Counted from the stretch's first letter, positions 52,469 through 61,353 are shown. The stretch is 64,000 nucleotides of DNA from Kerstersia similis (GCF_965139615.1 NZ_CBCSIQ010000011.1:1-64000); one strand, 5' to 3'. Made by a program: numbers and translations. Notes: a model not told the origin generated them from the letters alone.

Positions 52469-53962
52469 ATGAGTAACTTTGATTACCTGTTGCATGGCTT
52501 CGGTATCGCCTTGAGCGGCTACCATGTCCTGCTGATGCTGGCGGGTGTCCTGCTGGGCATTCTGGTCGGGGTATTGCCGGGCCTGGGGGCGCCAAATGGC
52601 GTGACCTTGCTGCTGCCGCTGACGTTCACCATGGAGCCCATCTCCGCCATCATTCTGTTGACCAGCATGTATTGGGGGGCATTGTTCGGCGGCTCCACGA
52701 CGTCCATCCTGTTCAATATTCCGGGCGAACCCTCATCGGTGGCGACCACCTTTGACGGCTATCCGATGGCCAAGCAAGGCAAGGCGGCGCAGGCGCTGAC
52801 ATTTGCCTTCTGCTCTGCTGGCATCGGCGCGCTGGCCGGGGTGATTCTGATCACGCTGGTTTCCGGCTGGGTGGCCAGTTTCGCCATGCAGTTTTCGCCG
52901 GTGGAATATTTCGCCGTCTATCTGCTCGCGTTCGCCAGTTTTGTCGGTCTCAGTGGCGCTGCGCCAGCCAAGACGCTGCTCTCCATCGGTATTGGTCTGG
53001 CGTGCGCGACAGTGGGCATGGATACGATATCCGGCGCCATGCGGCTGACTTTTGGCAGCGATGAACTGGTGCGCGGGATCAGCTTCCTGGTGGCGGTGAT
53101 CGGTATTTTTGGCATCGGTGAACTGCTGCTAACCATGGAAGAAGGCTTGCGTTTCAATGGCGTGGCTTCCCGGCTCAGCTTGCGGGCGATTCTGTCCACC
53201 GTGTTGCAGCTGCCGCGTTATGCCGTGGTCTATGTACGCTCCATCGTGATCGGTTGCTGGATGGGCGTGACGCCAGGTGGCCCGACAGCGGCCTCGTTCA
53301 TGAGTTACGGCATTGCCAAACGCTTGTCGCGGCGCGGCGCAAATTTCGGCAAAGGCGAGCCGGAAGGCGTGATTGCACCGGAAACGGCCGATCATGCGGC
53401 GGGCAGCAGCGCGATGTTGCCTATGCTGGCACTGGGTATCCCGGGTTCCGCGACGGCAGCCGTGATGATGGGCGGGCTGCTGATCTGGGGCCTGACGCCC
53501 GGGCCGACGCTATTTGCCGAGCAGCCTGACTTTGTCTGGGGCCTGATAGCCTCCATGTACCTGGGCAATGTCGTTGCTGTATTCACCGCCCTGCTGACGG
53601 TACCTATCTTTGCGGCCATCCTGCGCATTCCCTTCGCGGTGATCGGGCCGGTCATCGTGATTGTTTGCGTGACGGGGGCTTACACCGTTGCCTCTGCGCC
53701 GTTTGATCTGTGGCTGTTGCTGATTTTCAGCGTCGTGGGCTATGTCTTCAAGAAGCTGGATTTTCCCTTGGCGCCGCTGGTGCTGGCGATGATCCTGGGC
53801 GACAAGTCCGAAGATGCCTTCCGCCAATCCATGCTGCTATCGGATGGCTCGCTGGGTGTGTTCTGGTCGAATCCGCTGGCGGGCAGCATCATGACCTTGG
53901 CTGTCATCATGCTGTTGCTGCCGGTTATCGGCCCGTTGTGGCGCCGCATCCGGCGTCGCTGA
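52469..53962 (+). CDS. TctA-family large permease of tripartite transporter
   Basis: A 497-residue integral membrane protein with about twelve helices. GVLPGLGAPNGVTLLLPLTF and GALFGGSTTSILFNIPGEPSSVATTFDGYPMAKQGKAAQAL are conserved TctA signatures; the second half repeats the pattern with LGIPGSATAAVMMGGLLIWGLTPGPTLF. It is a secondary transporter using an ion gradient together with the TctC-type binding protein. It ends the enolase-transporter unit. Confidence 0.95.
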   Translation: MSNFDYLLHGFGIALSGYHVLLMLAGVLLGILVGVLPGLGAPNGVTLLLPLTFTMEPISAIILLTSMYWGALFGGSTTSILFNIPGEPSSVATTFDGYPMAKQGKAAQALTFAFCSAGIGALAGVILITLVSGWVASFAMQFSPVEYFAVYLLAFASFVGLSGAAPAKTLLSIGIGLACATVGMDTISGAMRLTFGSDELVRGISFLVAVIGIFGIGELLLTMEEGLRFNGVASRLSLRAILSTVLQLPRYAVVYVRSIVIGCWMGVTPGGPTAASFMSYGIAKRLSRRGANFGKGEPEGVIAPETADHAAGSSAMLPMLALGIPGSATAAVMMGGLLIWGLTPGPTLFAEQPDFVWGLIASMYLGNVVAVFTALLTVPIFAAILRIPFAVIGPVIVIVCVTGAYTVASAPFDLWLLLIFSVVGYVFKKLDFPLAPLVLAMILGDKSEDAFRQSMLLSDGSLGVFWSNPLAGSIMTLAVIMLLLPVIGPLWRRIRRR

Positions 53963-54079
53963 GCGCGTTGTTGCACATCCTGGGCCGGTAGGCAGGCGCC
54001 GGCACGCGGATGGTGTTTGCAGCAGGTGTCTTGAAACAGGTGTCTCCGTGCCGGTAACTGGCTTGTGGCCGGTGCCGGT

Positions 54080-54107
54080 CGGCAGGCCGGGATAGGCCGG
54101 TCTGCCG
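54080..54107. terminator. Hairpin between convergent tctA-like gene and leuA
   Basis: CGGCAGGCCGG, a 6-base loop GATAGG and CCGGTCTGCCG pair at 11 positions with one wobble. There is no T-run on either side, so it may be a Rho-assisted or processing hairpin. The rest of the 264-bp gap holds nothing recognisable. Confidence 0.5.
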
Positions 54108-54226
54108 TCGCGCGTCGGGCTGCCGCCCGACATGCGCACAGGGAGCGGATCCGGCGCGTTTGGCGCCAGGGCTCCGGCGGGCGGCGGTAGCCGCCCTTCA
54201 GTCTTCCATGGAAATCAAAGCATGGC

Positions 54227-55927
54227 TCAAATCGCGTTGGCGGTCGCAGCCAGTTCGGGGTTTTCGGCCAGGTGGCGGTTGACCGCACCCAGCACCGCAA
54301 GGAACGATGCCGTCACGATGTCACGGTGAATGCCGACGCCGAAACGGGTTTGGGATTCGCCCAGGCGAACTTCCACATAGCAGGCGGCGCGGGTGTCCGT
54401 GCCGGTGCCGATGGCGTGCTCGTGGTAGTCCATGATGCGCACCGGCAAGCCCAATGCGGCGACGAATGCCGTAATGGCGCCTTCGCCTTCACCGGTGACG
54501 GTACGCGTCTCGCCGTCATGCTCCAGCACGGCTTCCACGCGGAAATGGCGCTTTTCTTCCTGTGTCGGGTCGCCTTCGATACGGTGGCGCACCAGCTTCC
54601 AGGGCTTGGTGCGGTCCAAGTATTCCTGGCTGAACACTTCATATACATCTTCGGCCGTCACTTCCTTGCCGGTGGTATCTGTTACGTGCTGGATGGCGCG
54701 GCTGAACTCGATCTGCAAGCGGCGCGGCAAGACCAGGCCGTGATCGTTTTCCAGCAGATAGGAAACGCCACCCTTGCCCGACTGGCTGTTGACGCGAATG
54801 ATCGCATCGTAGCTGCGGCCGACGTCGGCCGGGTCGATCGGCAGGTAGGGGACTTCCCAGAGCGCATCGGGCTGCTGCACCGCGAAGCCCTTCTTGATGG
54901 CGTCCTGGTGGGAACCGGAGAAGGCCGTAAAGACGAGGTCGCCGGCATAGGGGTGGCGCGGGTGCACCGGCAACTGATTGCAGTATTCGGCACAGCGGCG
55001 GACTTCGTCGATATCGGAAAAGTCCAGGCCCGGATGCACACCCTGGGAATAGAGGTTCAGCGCGAGCGTCACCAAATCGACGTTGCCGGTGCGCTCACCG
55101 CTGCCAAACAGGCAGCCTTCGATACGGTCGGCACCGGCCATGACGGCGAATTCCGCGGCAGCCACGGCCGTGCCGCGGTCATTGTGCGGGTGCACGCTCA
55201 TGATGATGCTGTCGCGGCGTTCCAGATTGCGGTGCATCCATTCGATCTGATCGGCGTACAGGTTGGGCGTGGTCGCCTCGACGGTGGCCGGCAAGTTGAG
55301 GATCAGCTTCTTTTCCGGTGTGGCATCCCAGGTGCGGGCCACGGCGTCGGCCACCATCAGCGCCACTTCGGGTTCGGTGGTGCTGAACACTTCAGGCGAG
55401 TACTCGTAGCCCCATTGCGTCTGCGGGTACTTGGCCTGGGCTTCCATGACCCACTGCGTACCGCGCACGGCCAGGTCGCGCACTTCCTCGGGCGACATCT
55501 TGAAGACGATCTTGCGGAAGGCGGGCGCGCAGGCGTTGTAGAGGTGGATGATGGCTTGCTTGGCGCCAGCGGCGGCTTCGGTGGTGCGTTCGATCAGATC
55601 CTGGCGCGACTGGGTCAGCACGATGATGCGGACATCATCGGGAATGCGTTTTTCGTCGATCAGCTTGCGCACGAAGTCGAAATCGGTCTGCGATGCGGAC
55701 GGGAAGCCGACTTCGATCTCCTTGAAACCGATCTTGATGAGCTGGTCGAAGAAACGCAGCTTGCGTTCTACGCTCATGGGTTCGATCAAGGCCTGGTTGC
55801 CGTCGCGCAGGTCGGTGCTCATCCAGATCGGGGCTTTCTCGATGCGACGGCTGGGCCAGGTGCGCTCGGAGAAATCACGCGTGAACGGGACGAAGGGACG
55901 GTACTTGGTAGAAGGATTGGCAAGCAT
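54227..55927 (-). CDS. leuA: 2-isopropylmalate synthase (long LeuA2 type)
   Basis: A 566-residue enzyme from MLANPSTKYRPFVPF (ATG at 55927, AAAGGTG upstream). It catalyses the first committed step of leucine synthesis. The catalytic TIM barrel shows WMSTDLRDGNQALIEPM (metal and general-base Asp), MSVHPHNDRGTAVAAAE (HxH metal ligands) and GSGERTGNVDLVTLALNLY. The C-terminal regulatory domain (about 440-566), with GEGEGAITAFVAAL and HEHAIGTGTDTRAACYVEV, binds leucine for feedback inhibition. The upstream leader peptide adds control by leucyl-tRNA supply. Confidence 0.96.
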   Translation of the reverse strand: MLANPSTKYRPFVPFTRDFSERTWPSRRIEKAPIWMSTDLRDGNQALIEPMSVERKLRFFDQLIKIGFKEIEVGFPSASQTDFDFVRKLIDEKRIPDDVRIIVLTQSRQDLIERTTEAAAGAKQAIIHLYNACAPAFRKIVFKMSPEEVRDLAVRGTQWVMEAQAKYPQTQWGYEYSPEVFSTTEPEVALMVADAVARTWDATPEKKLILNLPATVEATTPNLYADQIEWMHRNLERRDSIIMSVHPHNDRGTAVAAAEFAVMAGADRIEGCLFGSGERTGNVDLVTLALNLYSQGVHPGLDFSDIDEVRRCAEYCNQLPVHPRHPYAGDLVFTAFSGSHQDAIKKGFAVQQPDALWEVPYLPIDPADVGRSYDAIIRVNSQSGKGGVSYLLENDHGLVLPRRLQIEFSRAIQHVTDTTGKEVTAEDVYEVFSQEYLDRTKPWKLVRHRIEGDPTQEEKRHFRVEAVLEHDGETRTVTGEGEGAITAFVAALGLPVRIMDYHEHAIGTGTDTRAACYVEVRLGESQTRFGVGIHRDIVTASFLAVLGAVNRHLAENPELAATANAI

Positions 55928-56071
55928 GATGCACCTTTGGATCAAGGAGACAGCCGCTGAGGGAGTGTGAATCACGGCCTGGCTCCCGCCCACGGCGGAC
56001 GCCATGGGTGCCGGTTGTGCCGGCGAAATTGAACGGGGAACGGGTATAGGCGTGGCGACAGGCTGCCGAAC

Positions 56072-56095
56072 TGCCACTGAGCACTAGGCTCGGCA
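56072..56095 (-). promoter_or_regulatory. Hairpin overlapping the end of the leuA leader ORF
   Basis: On the minus strand TGCCGAGC, loop CTAGT, GCTC, bulge AGT and GGCA can pair, so the hairpin contains the leader stop codon (TAG) directly after the Leu codons. Ribosome position on the Leu triplet would decide whether it forms. The 156-bp stretch to leuA has further GC-rich hairpins but no clear U-run. Confidence 0.4.
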
Positions 56096-56224
56096 ACCGA
56101 TCGGTAGTAGTAGCGATTGAATGTGCAGCGAGGCAATGGATGCGCCGATGGACAGGCGCAGGCCGGCACGCAGAGCAGAAATGCTTGCGTGGAAGTCGAG
56201 AGAGGGGATCGACGTATTGGCCAT
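56084..56224 (-). CDS. leuA leader peptide (46 aa) with Leu-Leu-Leu attenuator run
   Basis: An ATG-to-TAG frame of 46 codons starts MANTSIPSLDFHASISAL and ends ...IQSLLLPIGCRA. Near the end are three consecutive Leu codons, all the rare CTA (TCG-CTA-CTA-CTA-CCG), after several Leu CTG codons. This is the layout of ribosome-stalling leader peptides that sense leucyl-tRNA charging. It lies 156 bp before leuA on the same strand. A TATAGG hexamer sits only four bases before the ATG, so the transcript may be leaderless or nearly so. The peptide is longer than enteric LeuL (28 aa), and the conservation-like N-terminus is worth checking. Confidence 0.75.
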   Translation of the reverse strand: MANTSIPSLDFHASISALRAGLRLSIGASIASLHIQSLLLPIGCRA

Positions 56225-57086
56225 AGTGCCTATAGTCCAACATGTTTGACGGGAAAAGTCAATGCATATGTCTTGAAAGGTGCGCAGGACCCGGTTTCGG
56301 GGAAGAACATGTCGGGTACGGGCAACTTTGGCAGGCTGTGTTGTGTGAGGGGAACGGGTCGGCCGGGAGTGTCAGCGCTGGCCTGGCTTTGTAGTTGTTG
56401 TATTCAGGTTCTGGGGTACAAATGGATGGGCGGCTATTTCAGATATAAGAAAATAAATAGCTGTGTATTAAAAAAAACTGTAATTCGATCTGCGCTGTGT
56501 CCTTGTGCATGCGGGATGCGGGACAGGTGATTGCACAAGGTGCCGTAGCGTAAATGATCGTTCTATGTTGCGCGATTTGTATGACTAATTGGGTGGCGAT
56601 TGGGCTGGATAAGCAAATTATTGTGATGACAGTGCGTTGCACCCGCCATTGGTGAATACCTGGGTTTTGGGATTGACATTGCCGGGTATGTCAAAAATGA
56701 TGATTTTTTGGCTTCAAATAATTTCGGCTTTTTGGGGTAAATCCGTATATTGAGGATGAGGATCGCAAGTGTCAGGAAATCATGCGTAATTCCCTGGTAG
56801 TTGTCCTTCTATGTGCGTGAATTTTCTGAAATGCCGCAGTCAATCCCCCGAGACTTCGCCTTTCGTAGGGGTTGGAATTTCTTTTGCAATGCGGCATGAT
56901 GCGATCTAATGCATTGGTGGAAAACCAGGCGAATTATTATTTTGATAGCATTGCTCTTGTGAACGGTAGTGACAGCGGTGCTGTCAGGCAAGATTTGTTG
57001 GATGTATGCCATTCGCATTGAACTTTGTTGTCTGGCCTGAGAGATGACAATCAGTCATTTTCGGAGTTGGCCGTAGGGGATCTGAT
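56225..57086. other. 862-bp AT-rich intergenic region without a recognised gene
   Basis: Apart from the leuA promoter at its left end, this stretch has no frame I can support. It is clearly more AT-rich than the rest of the window, with runs such as ATAAGAAAATAAATAG near 56450 and TTTTTGGCTTCAAATAATTT near 56710. It may be old transferred DNA or a large regulatory region for the TetR gene at 57087. Confidence 0.6.
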
Positions 57087-57662
57087 ATGGATATGCGCGC
57101 ACACATTATTGAAGTCGCGGGCAGCTTGTTTTATGCCGAGGGCATTCGGGCCGTGGGGGTCGATCGCATCATTGCCGAGGCGGGTATTGCCAAAGCGACG
57201 CTATACCGGCATTTCGCCACCAAGGAAGCATTGGTGGTTGCGTATCTGAGAGACCGATACGAAAGGATTACGCAGTATCTGCGTGAACAGGTGCTGGAAA
57301 GCGGAGAGCAGGATCCGGCGGAAAAGGCGGTGCTGCCTTACCGTATTCTGCAGGAAATGGGCGCACGTACGGAATATCGCGGTTGCGCCTTTTTGCTGGC
57401 CGTGGCGGAAAACGAGGGCTGCGCACCGGTTTTGGAGGTGGCGCGCGAGTATCGCCGTTGGCTGCATCAAATGTTTACGGAATTGGTTGCCTGCCTGACG
57501 GATGATGCCGAGGCATTGGCGAACGAATTGACGCTTTGTTATGAAGGTGCGATGGCCGCAATGGCGATTCATCGCGAGCCCGCTGCGGCGGATGTGGCGC
57601 ATCGCTGTGCCTTTGCGCTGATTCGCGCCCGCCAGCCTGTTCCGGTTGCCAGCGCAGCCTGA
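57087..57662 (+). CDS. TetR/AcrR family regulator
   Basis: A 191-residue TetR protein from MDMRAHIIEVAGSLF. The HTH is GIRAVGVDRIIAEAGIAKATLYRHFATKEALVVAYL, a strong match to the family. The C-terminal ligand domain is helical, with YRGCAFLLAVAENEGC near residues 98-113, typical of the AcrR/YxaF-like group that senses small organic molecules. No obvious target lies beside it: upstream is the AT-rich gap, downstream a convergent membrane protein. It ends before a long hairpin. Confidence 0.87.
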   Translation: MDMRAHIIEVAGSLFYAEGIRAVGVDRIIAEAGIAKATLYRHFATKEALVVAYLRDRYERITQYLREQVLESGEQDPAEKAVLPYRILQEMGARTEYRGCAFLLAVAENEGCAPVLEVAREYRRWLHQMFTELVACLTDDAEALANELTLCYEGAMAAMAIHREPAAADVAHRCAFALIRARQPVPVASAA

Positions 57663-57664
57663 AC

Positions 57665-57701
57665 AGGCATTCTCCGGGCGATCGTCCCGGAGAATGCCTG
57701 G
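57665..57701. terminator. 15-bp perfect hairpin between convergent genes
   Basis: CAGGCATTCTCCGGG, a 7-base loop and CCCGGAGAATGCCTG pair perfectly, three bases after the TetR stop and seven before the end of the convergent membrane-protein gene. No T-run follows on either strand; probably a shared bidirectional terminator or 3'-end stabiliser. Confidence 0.7.
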
Positions 57702-57707
57702 CCGAAT

Positions 57708-58316
57708 TCATTCCGCCTGCAGGCGGGGTTCCTGACGTTGTGGTTTGAATAGCGAAGCCGTATTGGCTGGGGTGGCGGAGGCCGTGCTGGCTGCAGGTTT
57801 CAGGGCTGCAGTGAGGGCGGCATTCTGTTCCCGGGCGATATGGAATTTTTCCACGCGGCCGCTGGCCAGTTCCGTAACGGTGCGTTTCAGGTCGCCCAAT
57901 GCCAGTGGCATATCCCTATCTTGCCAGACCCAATCCAATACGGAGCGACCATCGTTTGACAGGTCGTGGCAGAGGGGTGCCAATTCACCGGGCGGCACGA
58001 TTTGTTCCCAATGGCGGTTGATTCTTTCCCGCGCCCAGGCGCGCAGCAGGGACAAGACGCCCAGGCTCAACAGCGCAGCCAGCGTCCACCAGACATAAGG
58101 GCCGCTGCGCATGGCCATGCCTTGGGCCTCCGTGCTGAATTTGGCCAGAAATTCATAGCGTTGCGCCAGGGCATATGACAGCCCTTGCCAGCAAAGCCAT
58201 AGCCAGACCAGGGCGGCAAACAGGATTATTCCTCCATCGCGCAGCAGCGCGGGCTGCGCTTTGGTACGCAGATAATTATTCAACACTTGCAGATCATATT
58301 GGCTGGGTGCAGTCAT
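57708..58316 (-). CDS. Hypothetical membrane protein with coiled C-terminus
   Basis: From MTAPSQYDLQVLNNYLRTKAQ (ATG at 58316) this is 202 residues. Two transmembrane helices (about 28-48, IILFAALVWLWLCWQGLSYAL, and 76-95, WWTLAALLSLGVLSLL) are followed by a soluble region with WVWQDRDMPLALGDLKRTV and a disordered Ala/Pro-rich end. I do not recognise the family. It is divergent from rpoN with only about 31 bp between the starts, so the promoters must overlap coding sequence. Confidence 0.65.
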   Translation of the reverse strand: MTAPSQYDLQVLNNYLRTKAQPALLRDGGIILFAALVWLWLCWQGLSYALAQRYEFLAKFSTEAQGMAMRSGPYVWWTLAALLSLGVLSLLRAWARERINRHWEQIVPPGELAPLCHDLSNDGRSVLDWVWQDRDMPLALGDLKRTVTELASGRVEKFHIAREQNAALTAALKPAASTASATPANTASLFKPQRQEPRLQAE

Positions 58317-58347
58317 GGCGGGTCTTATGGTGCAAAATATGGTTCCC

Positions 58348-59733
58348 ATGATACGACCCGCGCTGGAAATTCGCCAAAGTCAGCAGTTGGTGCTGACGCC
58401 ACAGTTGCAACAGGCCTTGCGCCTCTTGCAACTATCGTCGCTGGATTTGCAGCAGGAAATCGCACAGGCACTGAATGAAAACCCAGTGCTGGAGCTGGAA
58501 GCGCCCGAACAGGCGCCTGCCAGTGAGGTTGGCGAGGATATTTTTTCCGGCGCGACGGGCACCCGGCATGATGGCGATGACGATTTTTTCCCGGAAGCGG
58601 CGGCTGCGCCTTCGCTGCGCGAGTATTTGCTGGGCCAGATCAGCTGTACCCGGGCGAGCCGGCGCGATATCGCACTGATGACCGTCCTGATCGACGAACT
58701 GGATGACAACGGATATCTGGCCGCCAGTTTCGAGGAAATCCTGGCCTATCTGCCGGCGTCATTGGACATCGAGCAGGGCGAGCTGGAGGCCGCGCTGGCC
58801 TTGCTGCAGAATATGGAGCCCGCAGGGATTGCCGCAAGGAATATGACGGAATGCCTGTTGTTGCAGTTGCGCCGGCCAGATCCGACGGTCTGGCCGGAAG
58901 CACGTGACCCGGGCATCGTGGCCTTGGCGCGGCAGCTGTGCAGCAGCCATCTGGAATCCTTGGCGGCTGGACGCCTGGCCCACCTGTGTGAAGCGCTGGC
59001 ATGTTCACCTGCGGACATACGCCTGGCCCATGCATTGATCCGGCGCCTGGATCCTCATCCGGGGCGTGCCTGGACCGTTCCGGTCGCGGATTATGCGGTG
59101 CCGGATGTCATCGCCTACCGTAGCGGTAAAAGCTGGCGTGTGCGCCTCAACGGGGATCTGGTGCCCCGGTTGAGCGTGAATGATGCGTATGTGCAAGCCT
59201 TGGGGCAGGAACCGCGCGGCAGCTATGAGGGTTTGCAGGCCCATGTACAGCAGGCCCGCTGGTTGATTCGCCAGGTGGCGCAGCGTTTTGAAACCTTGTT
59301 GCGGGTCGCGACCGAAATCGTGGCGCGTCAGCAGGCATTTTTTGAGTCGGGTATGGTGGCCTTGCGACCCATGGTGCTGCGCGAGATTGCAGAAGCCTTG
59401 GGCCTGCACGAGTCCACGGTCTCGCGGGCGACGGCGGGCAAATATATGGCGACCCCGCACGGCACGCTGGAACTGAAACGCTTTTTCAGCACCGGGGTGC
59501 CGGCCGCGGATGGCGAGTCGGCCTCGGCGGCCTCTATCCAGGCGATGATGCGGGAAATGCTGGAGCAGGAAGACCCGCGCAAGCCCTTGTCCGATAGCCA
59601 GTTGATGAACAAGCTGGCCGAACGGGGCGTGGAGCTGGCACGCCGTACGGTGGCGAAATACCGCGAGGGCATGCGAGTGCCGACGGCCTCGCAGCGCAAG
59701 GCCATGGCCTTGTTGCGTATGGATGATGGTTAA
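58348..59733 (+). CDS. rpoN: RNA polymerase sigma-54 factor (RpoN)
   Basis: From MIRPALEIRQSQQLVLTPQL (ATG at 58348; in-frame ATGs at 58339 and 58315 are possible) this is 461 residues. The Gln/Leu-rich region I, which contacts activators, is QQLVLTPQLQQALRLLQLSS. An acidic region II (about 50-85), the core-binding domain with NMEPAGIAARN, and a DNA-binding helix-turn-helix (LREIAEALGLHESTVSRATAGKY) follow. The RpoN box ARRTVAKYRE recognises the -24 element. The usual companions lptB, hpf and ptsN are absent; an MFS gene follows. It may be a relocated or second rpoN. Confidence 0.93.
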   Translation: MIRPALEIRQSQQLVLTPQLQQALRLLQLSSLDLQQEIAQALNENPVLELEAPEQAPASEVGEDIFSGATGTRHDGDDDFFPEAAAAPSLREYLLGQISCTRASRRDIALMTVLIDELDDNGYLAASFEEILAYLPASLDIEQGELEAALALLQNMEPAGIAARNMTECLLLQLRRPDPTVWPEARDPGIVALARQLCSSHLESLAAGRLAHLCEALACSPADIRLAHALIRRLDPHPGRAWTVPVADYAVPDVIAYRSGKSWRVRLNGDLVPRLSVNDAYVQALGQEPRGSYEGLQAHVQQARWLIRQVAQRFETLLRVATEIVARQQAFFESGMVALRPMVLREIAEALGLHESTVSRATAGKYMATPHGTLELKRFFSTGVPAADGESASAASIQAMMREMLEQEDPRKPLSDSQLMNKLAERGVELARRTVAKYREGMRVPTASQRKAMALLRMDDG

Positions 59734-59756
59734 TGCCCTGGGGCGATTGCTGACAC

Positions 59757-60953
59757 ATGGACGATTCTTCTTTTAGTTTGCGCAAGATTGCACTGGCGGC
59801 CTATGGGCCGTCCGTGCTTTTTGGCGTCGGTATCGGGGCCATCACGCCGGTCATTGCGTTGAGCGTGCGCGGTTTGGGAGCCTCCTATGCCGTGGCCGGA
59901 CTGGTGGCGGCGCTGATCGGGCTGGGTTCGCTGGTGAGCAACATTCCGGCTGCGTTGCTGGTCAACCGCTATGGCGAGCGGCGTGCCATGGTGGGAGCGT
60001 CGCTGCTGAGCGCCGTTGCCATGCTGATTGCGATGGTGGCGCATACGGTATGGATGTTGGCGCTCGCAACCTTGCTGGTGGGGGCGGCAGCGTCGGTGTT
60101 TCAGCTGGCTCGGCAAAGCTATCTGGTGCAGGCAGTTCCGCTGGCGATGCGCGCCCGCGCGATGTCGGTGCTGGGTGGCACGGCCCGCATAGGGGCATTC
60201 GTGGGGCCGTTCGCTGGGGCGTGCCTGATCGCCCTGATGGATCTGCCCGGTGCCTATCTGCTGGCGCTGATCGCCATGCTGGGCGCCGGGGCGCTGGCCT
60301 ACAAAGTGCCGGAGCTTGAAGTCGCCGCACCGCAGGCAAGCACCGGGGACGGCAAGATATCGCTCGCGTCGATTGCGCGTTCCCATGCCGGTGTGTTCCT
60401 GACCTTGGGTTTTGGTGTTCTGCTGATCAGTGTGCTGCGTGCCACGCGCCAGGTGGTCTTGCCTTTGTGGGCAGAACAGCTGGGCTTGGATTCAGTGGCG
60501 ATTTCGGTGATCTACGGGCTGGTGGCGGCGCTCGACATGGCGGTGTTCTACCACGCGGGCAAGGTCATGGATAGGCATGGCCGTGTCTGGGTGGCGGTAC
60601 CTTCCGTCATTCTGATGGGCGCCAGCCTGATGTTGATGCCGTTTGCATCCGGTGTGATTTCATTCATGGCGGCAGCTTTGATGCTGGGGTTCGGCAACGG
60701 CATCAGTTCCGGCATCATCATGACCCTGGCCGCGGATGCAGCGCCTGCGCAGGGACGCCATCATTTTCTGGGGCTATGGCGGCTGGTGTCGGATGTCGGA
60801 TCGAGCGCCGGGCCGCTGCTGTTATCAGCCCTGACGGGCGCCATTTCGCTGGCGGTTGGAACGTTTGTGGTCGGCACCCTGGGCTGGGCGGCAGCGGCCG
60901 TCTTCTGGCGTTGCCTGCCGCATGGCCCAGGGCCATACCGTCGTAAAACGTAA
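59757..60953 (+). CDS. MFS transporter
   Basis: A 398-residue protein with twelve predicted helices and the MFS motif-A region IPAALLVNRYGERRAMVGAS after helix 2. A second-half counterpart is HAGKVMDRHGRVWVAVPS. A central cytoplasmic loop (about 190-210) separates the halves. GNGISSGIIMTLAADAAPAQGRHHFLGLWRLVSDVGSSAGPLL is reminiscent of drug/H+ antiporters. It lies 23 bp after rpoN and may be cotranscribed. Substrate unknown. Confidence 0.8.
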   Translation: MDDSSFSLRKIALAAYGPSVLFGVGIGAITPVIALSVRGLGASYAVAGLVAALIGLGSLVSNIPAALLVNRYGERRAMVGASLLSAVAMLIAMVAHTVWMLALATLLVGAAASVFQLARQSYLVQAVPLAMRARAMSVLGGTARIGAFVGPFAGACLIALMDLPGAYLLALIAMLGAGALAYKVPELEVAAPQASTGDGKISLASIARSHAGVFLTLGFGVLLISVLRATRQVVLPLWAEQLGLDSVAISVIYGLVAALDMAVFYHAGKVMDRHGRVWVAVPSVILMGASLMLMPFASGVISFMAAALMLGFGNGISSGIIMTLAADAAPAQGRHHFLGLWRLVSDVGSSAGPLLLSALTGAISLAVGTFVVGTLGWAAAAVFWRCLPHGPGPYRRKT

Positions 60954-61074
60954 GGCCTGGATAGCGGGTGATCAGGCCGGGGCAGGCCGATGCGCCGCGC
61001 CTGCGTGGGACTGGCCCGTGCGGCGGACGGATGGCGGCTCGGGAAAACCCCGGTACATGCCGGGGCAAATCCAC

Positions 61075-61103
61075 TTGCATAACACAGAGACTTTCCAGAT
61101 AAT
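61075..61103 (+). promoter_or_regulatory. Sigma-70 promoter of bfd, implying a leaderless start
   Basis: TTGCAT (61075-61080), a 17-bp spacer and GATAAT (61098-61103) make a near-consensus promoter. The bfd ATG is at 61111, only seven bases beyond the -10, so transcription should begin at or within a base or two of the start codon. GATAATTAG-TCTC at the -10 resembles part of a Fur box. Confidence 0.65.
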
Positions 61104-61110
61104 TAGTCTC

Positions 61111-61353
61111 ATGTACATTTGTATTTGTAACGCTGTCACTGAGCGCCAGGTTCGCGCTTGCGTCGATTCCGGCGCCGCGACGCTCGATGATCTCCAGTAT
61201 GAGCTCGGCGTGGCCAGTTGTTGTGGCCGTTGCGCCGAGAGCGCTTGCTCCTACCTACCTGGCGGCGCCTGCCACACCGTGGCGACTGTCGCGTTGCCGG
61301 TCGGCGCAGCGCCGGAGATCCTGCCGGCAGCTGCCTCGCAAGTCGCAGCCTGA
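61111..61353 (+). CDS. bfd: Bacterioferritin-associated ferredoxin (Bfd)
   Basis: An 80-residue protein from MYICICNAVTERQVRACVDS. Four cysteines in the C-x-C ... C-x2-C pattern (CIC near residues 4-6 and CCGRC near 37-41) hold the [2Fe-2S] cluster of the BFD family. Bfd feeds electrons to bacterioferritin to mobilise stored iron. The C-terminal 30 residues are an Ala/Val-rich extension beyond the normal ~60-residue core. The bacterioferritin gene lies 502 bp downstream on the same strand, supporting the call. Confidence 0.93.
   Translation: MYICICNAVTERQVRACVDSGAATLDDLQYELGVASCCGRCAESACSYLPGGACHTVATVALPVGAAPEILPAAASQVAA

Noticed and set aside
54272..55960. 562-codon plus-strand frame opposite leuA
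   Set aside because: leuA is unmistakable on the minus strand; the opposite frame has no homology-like motifs.
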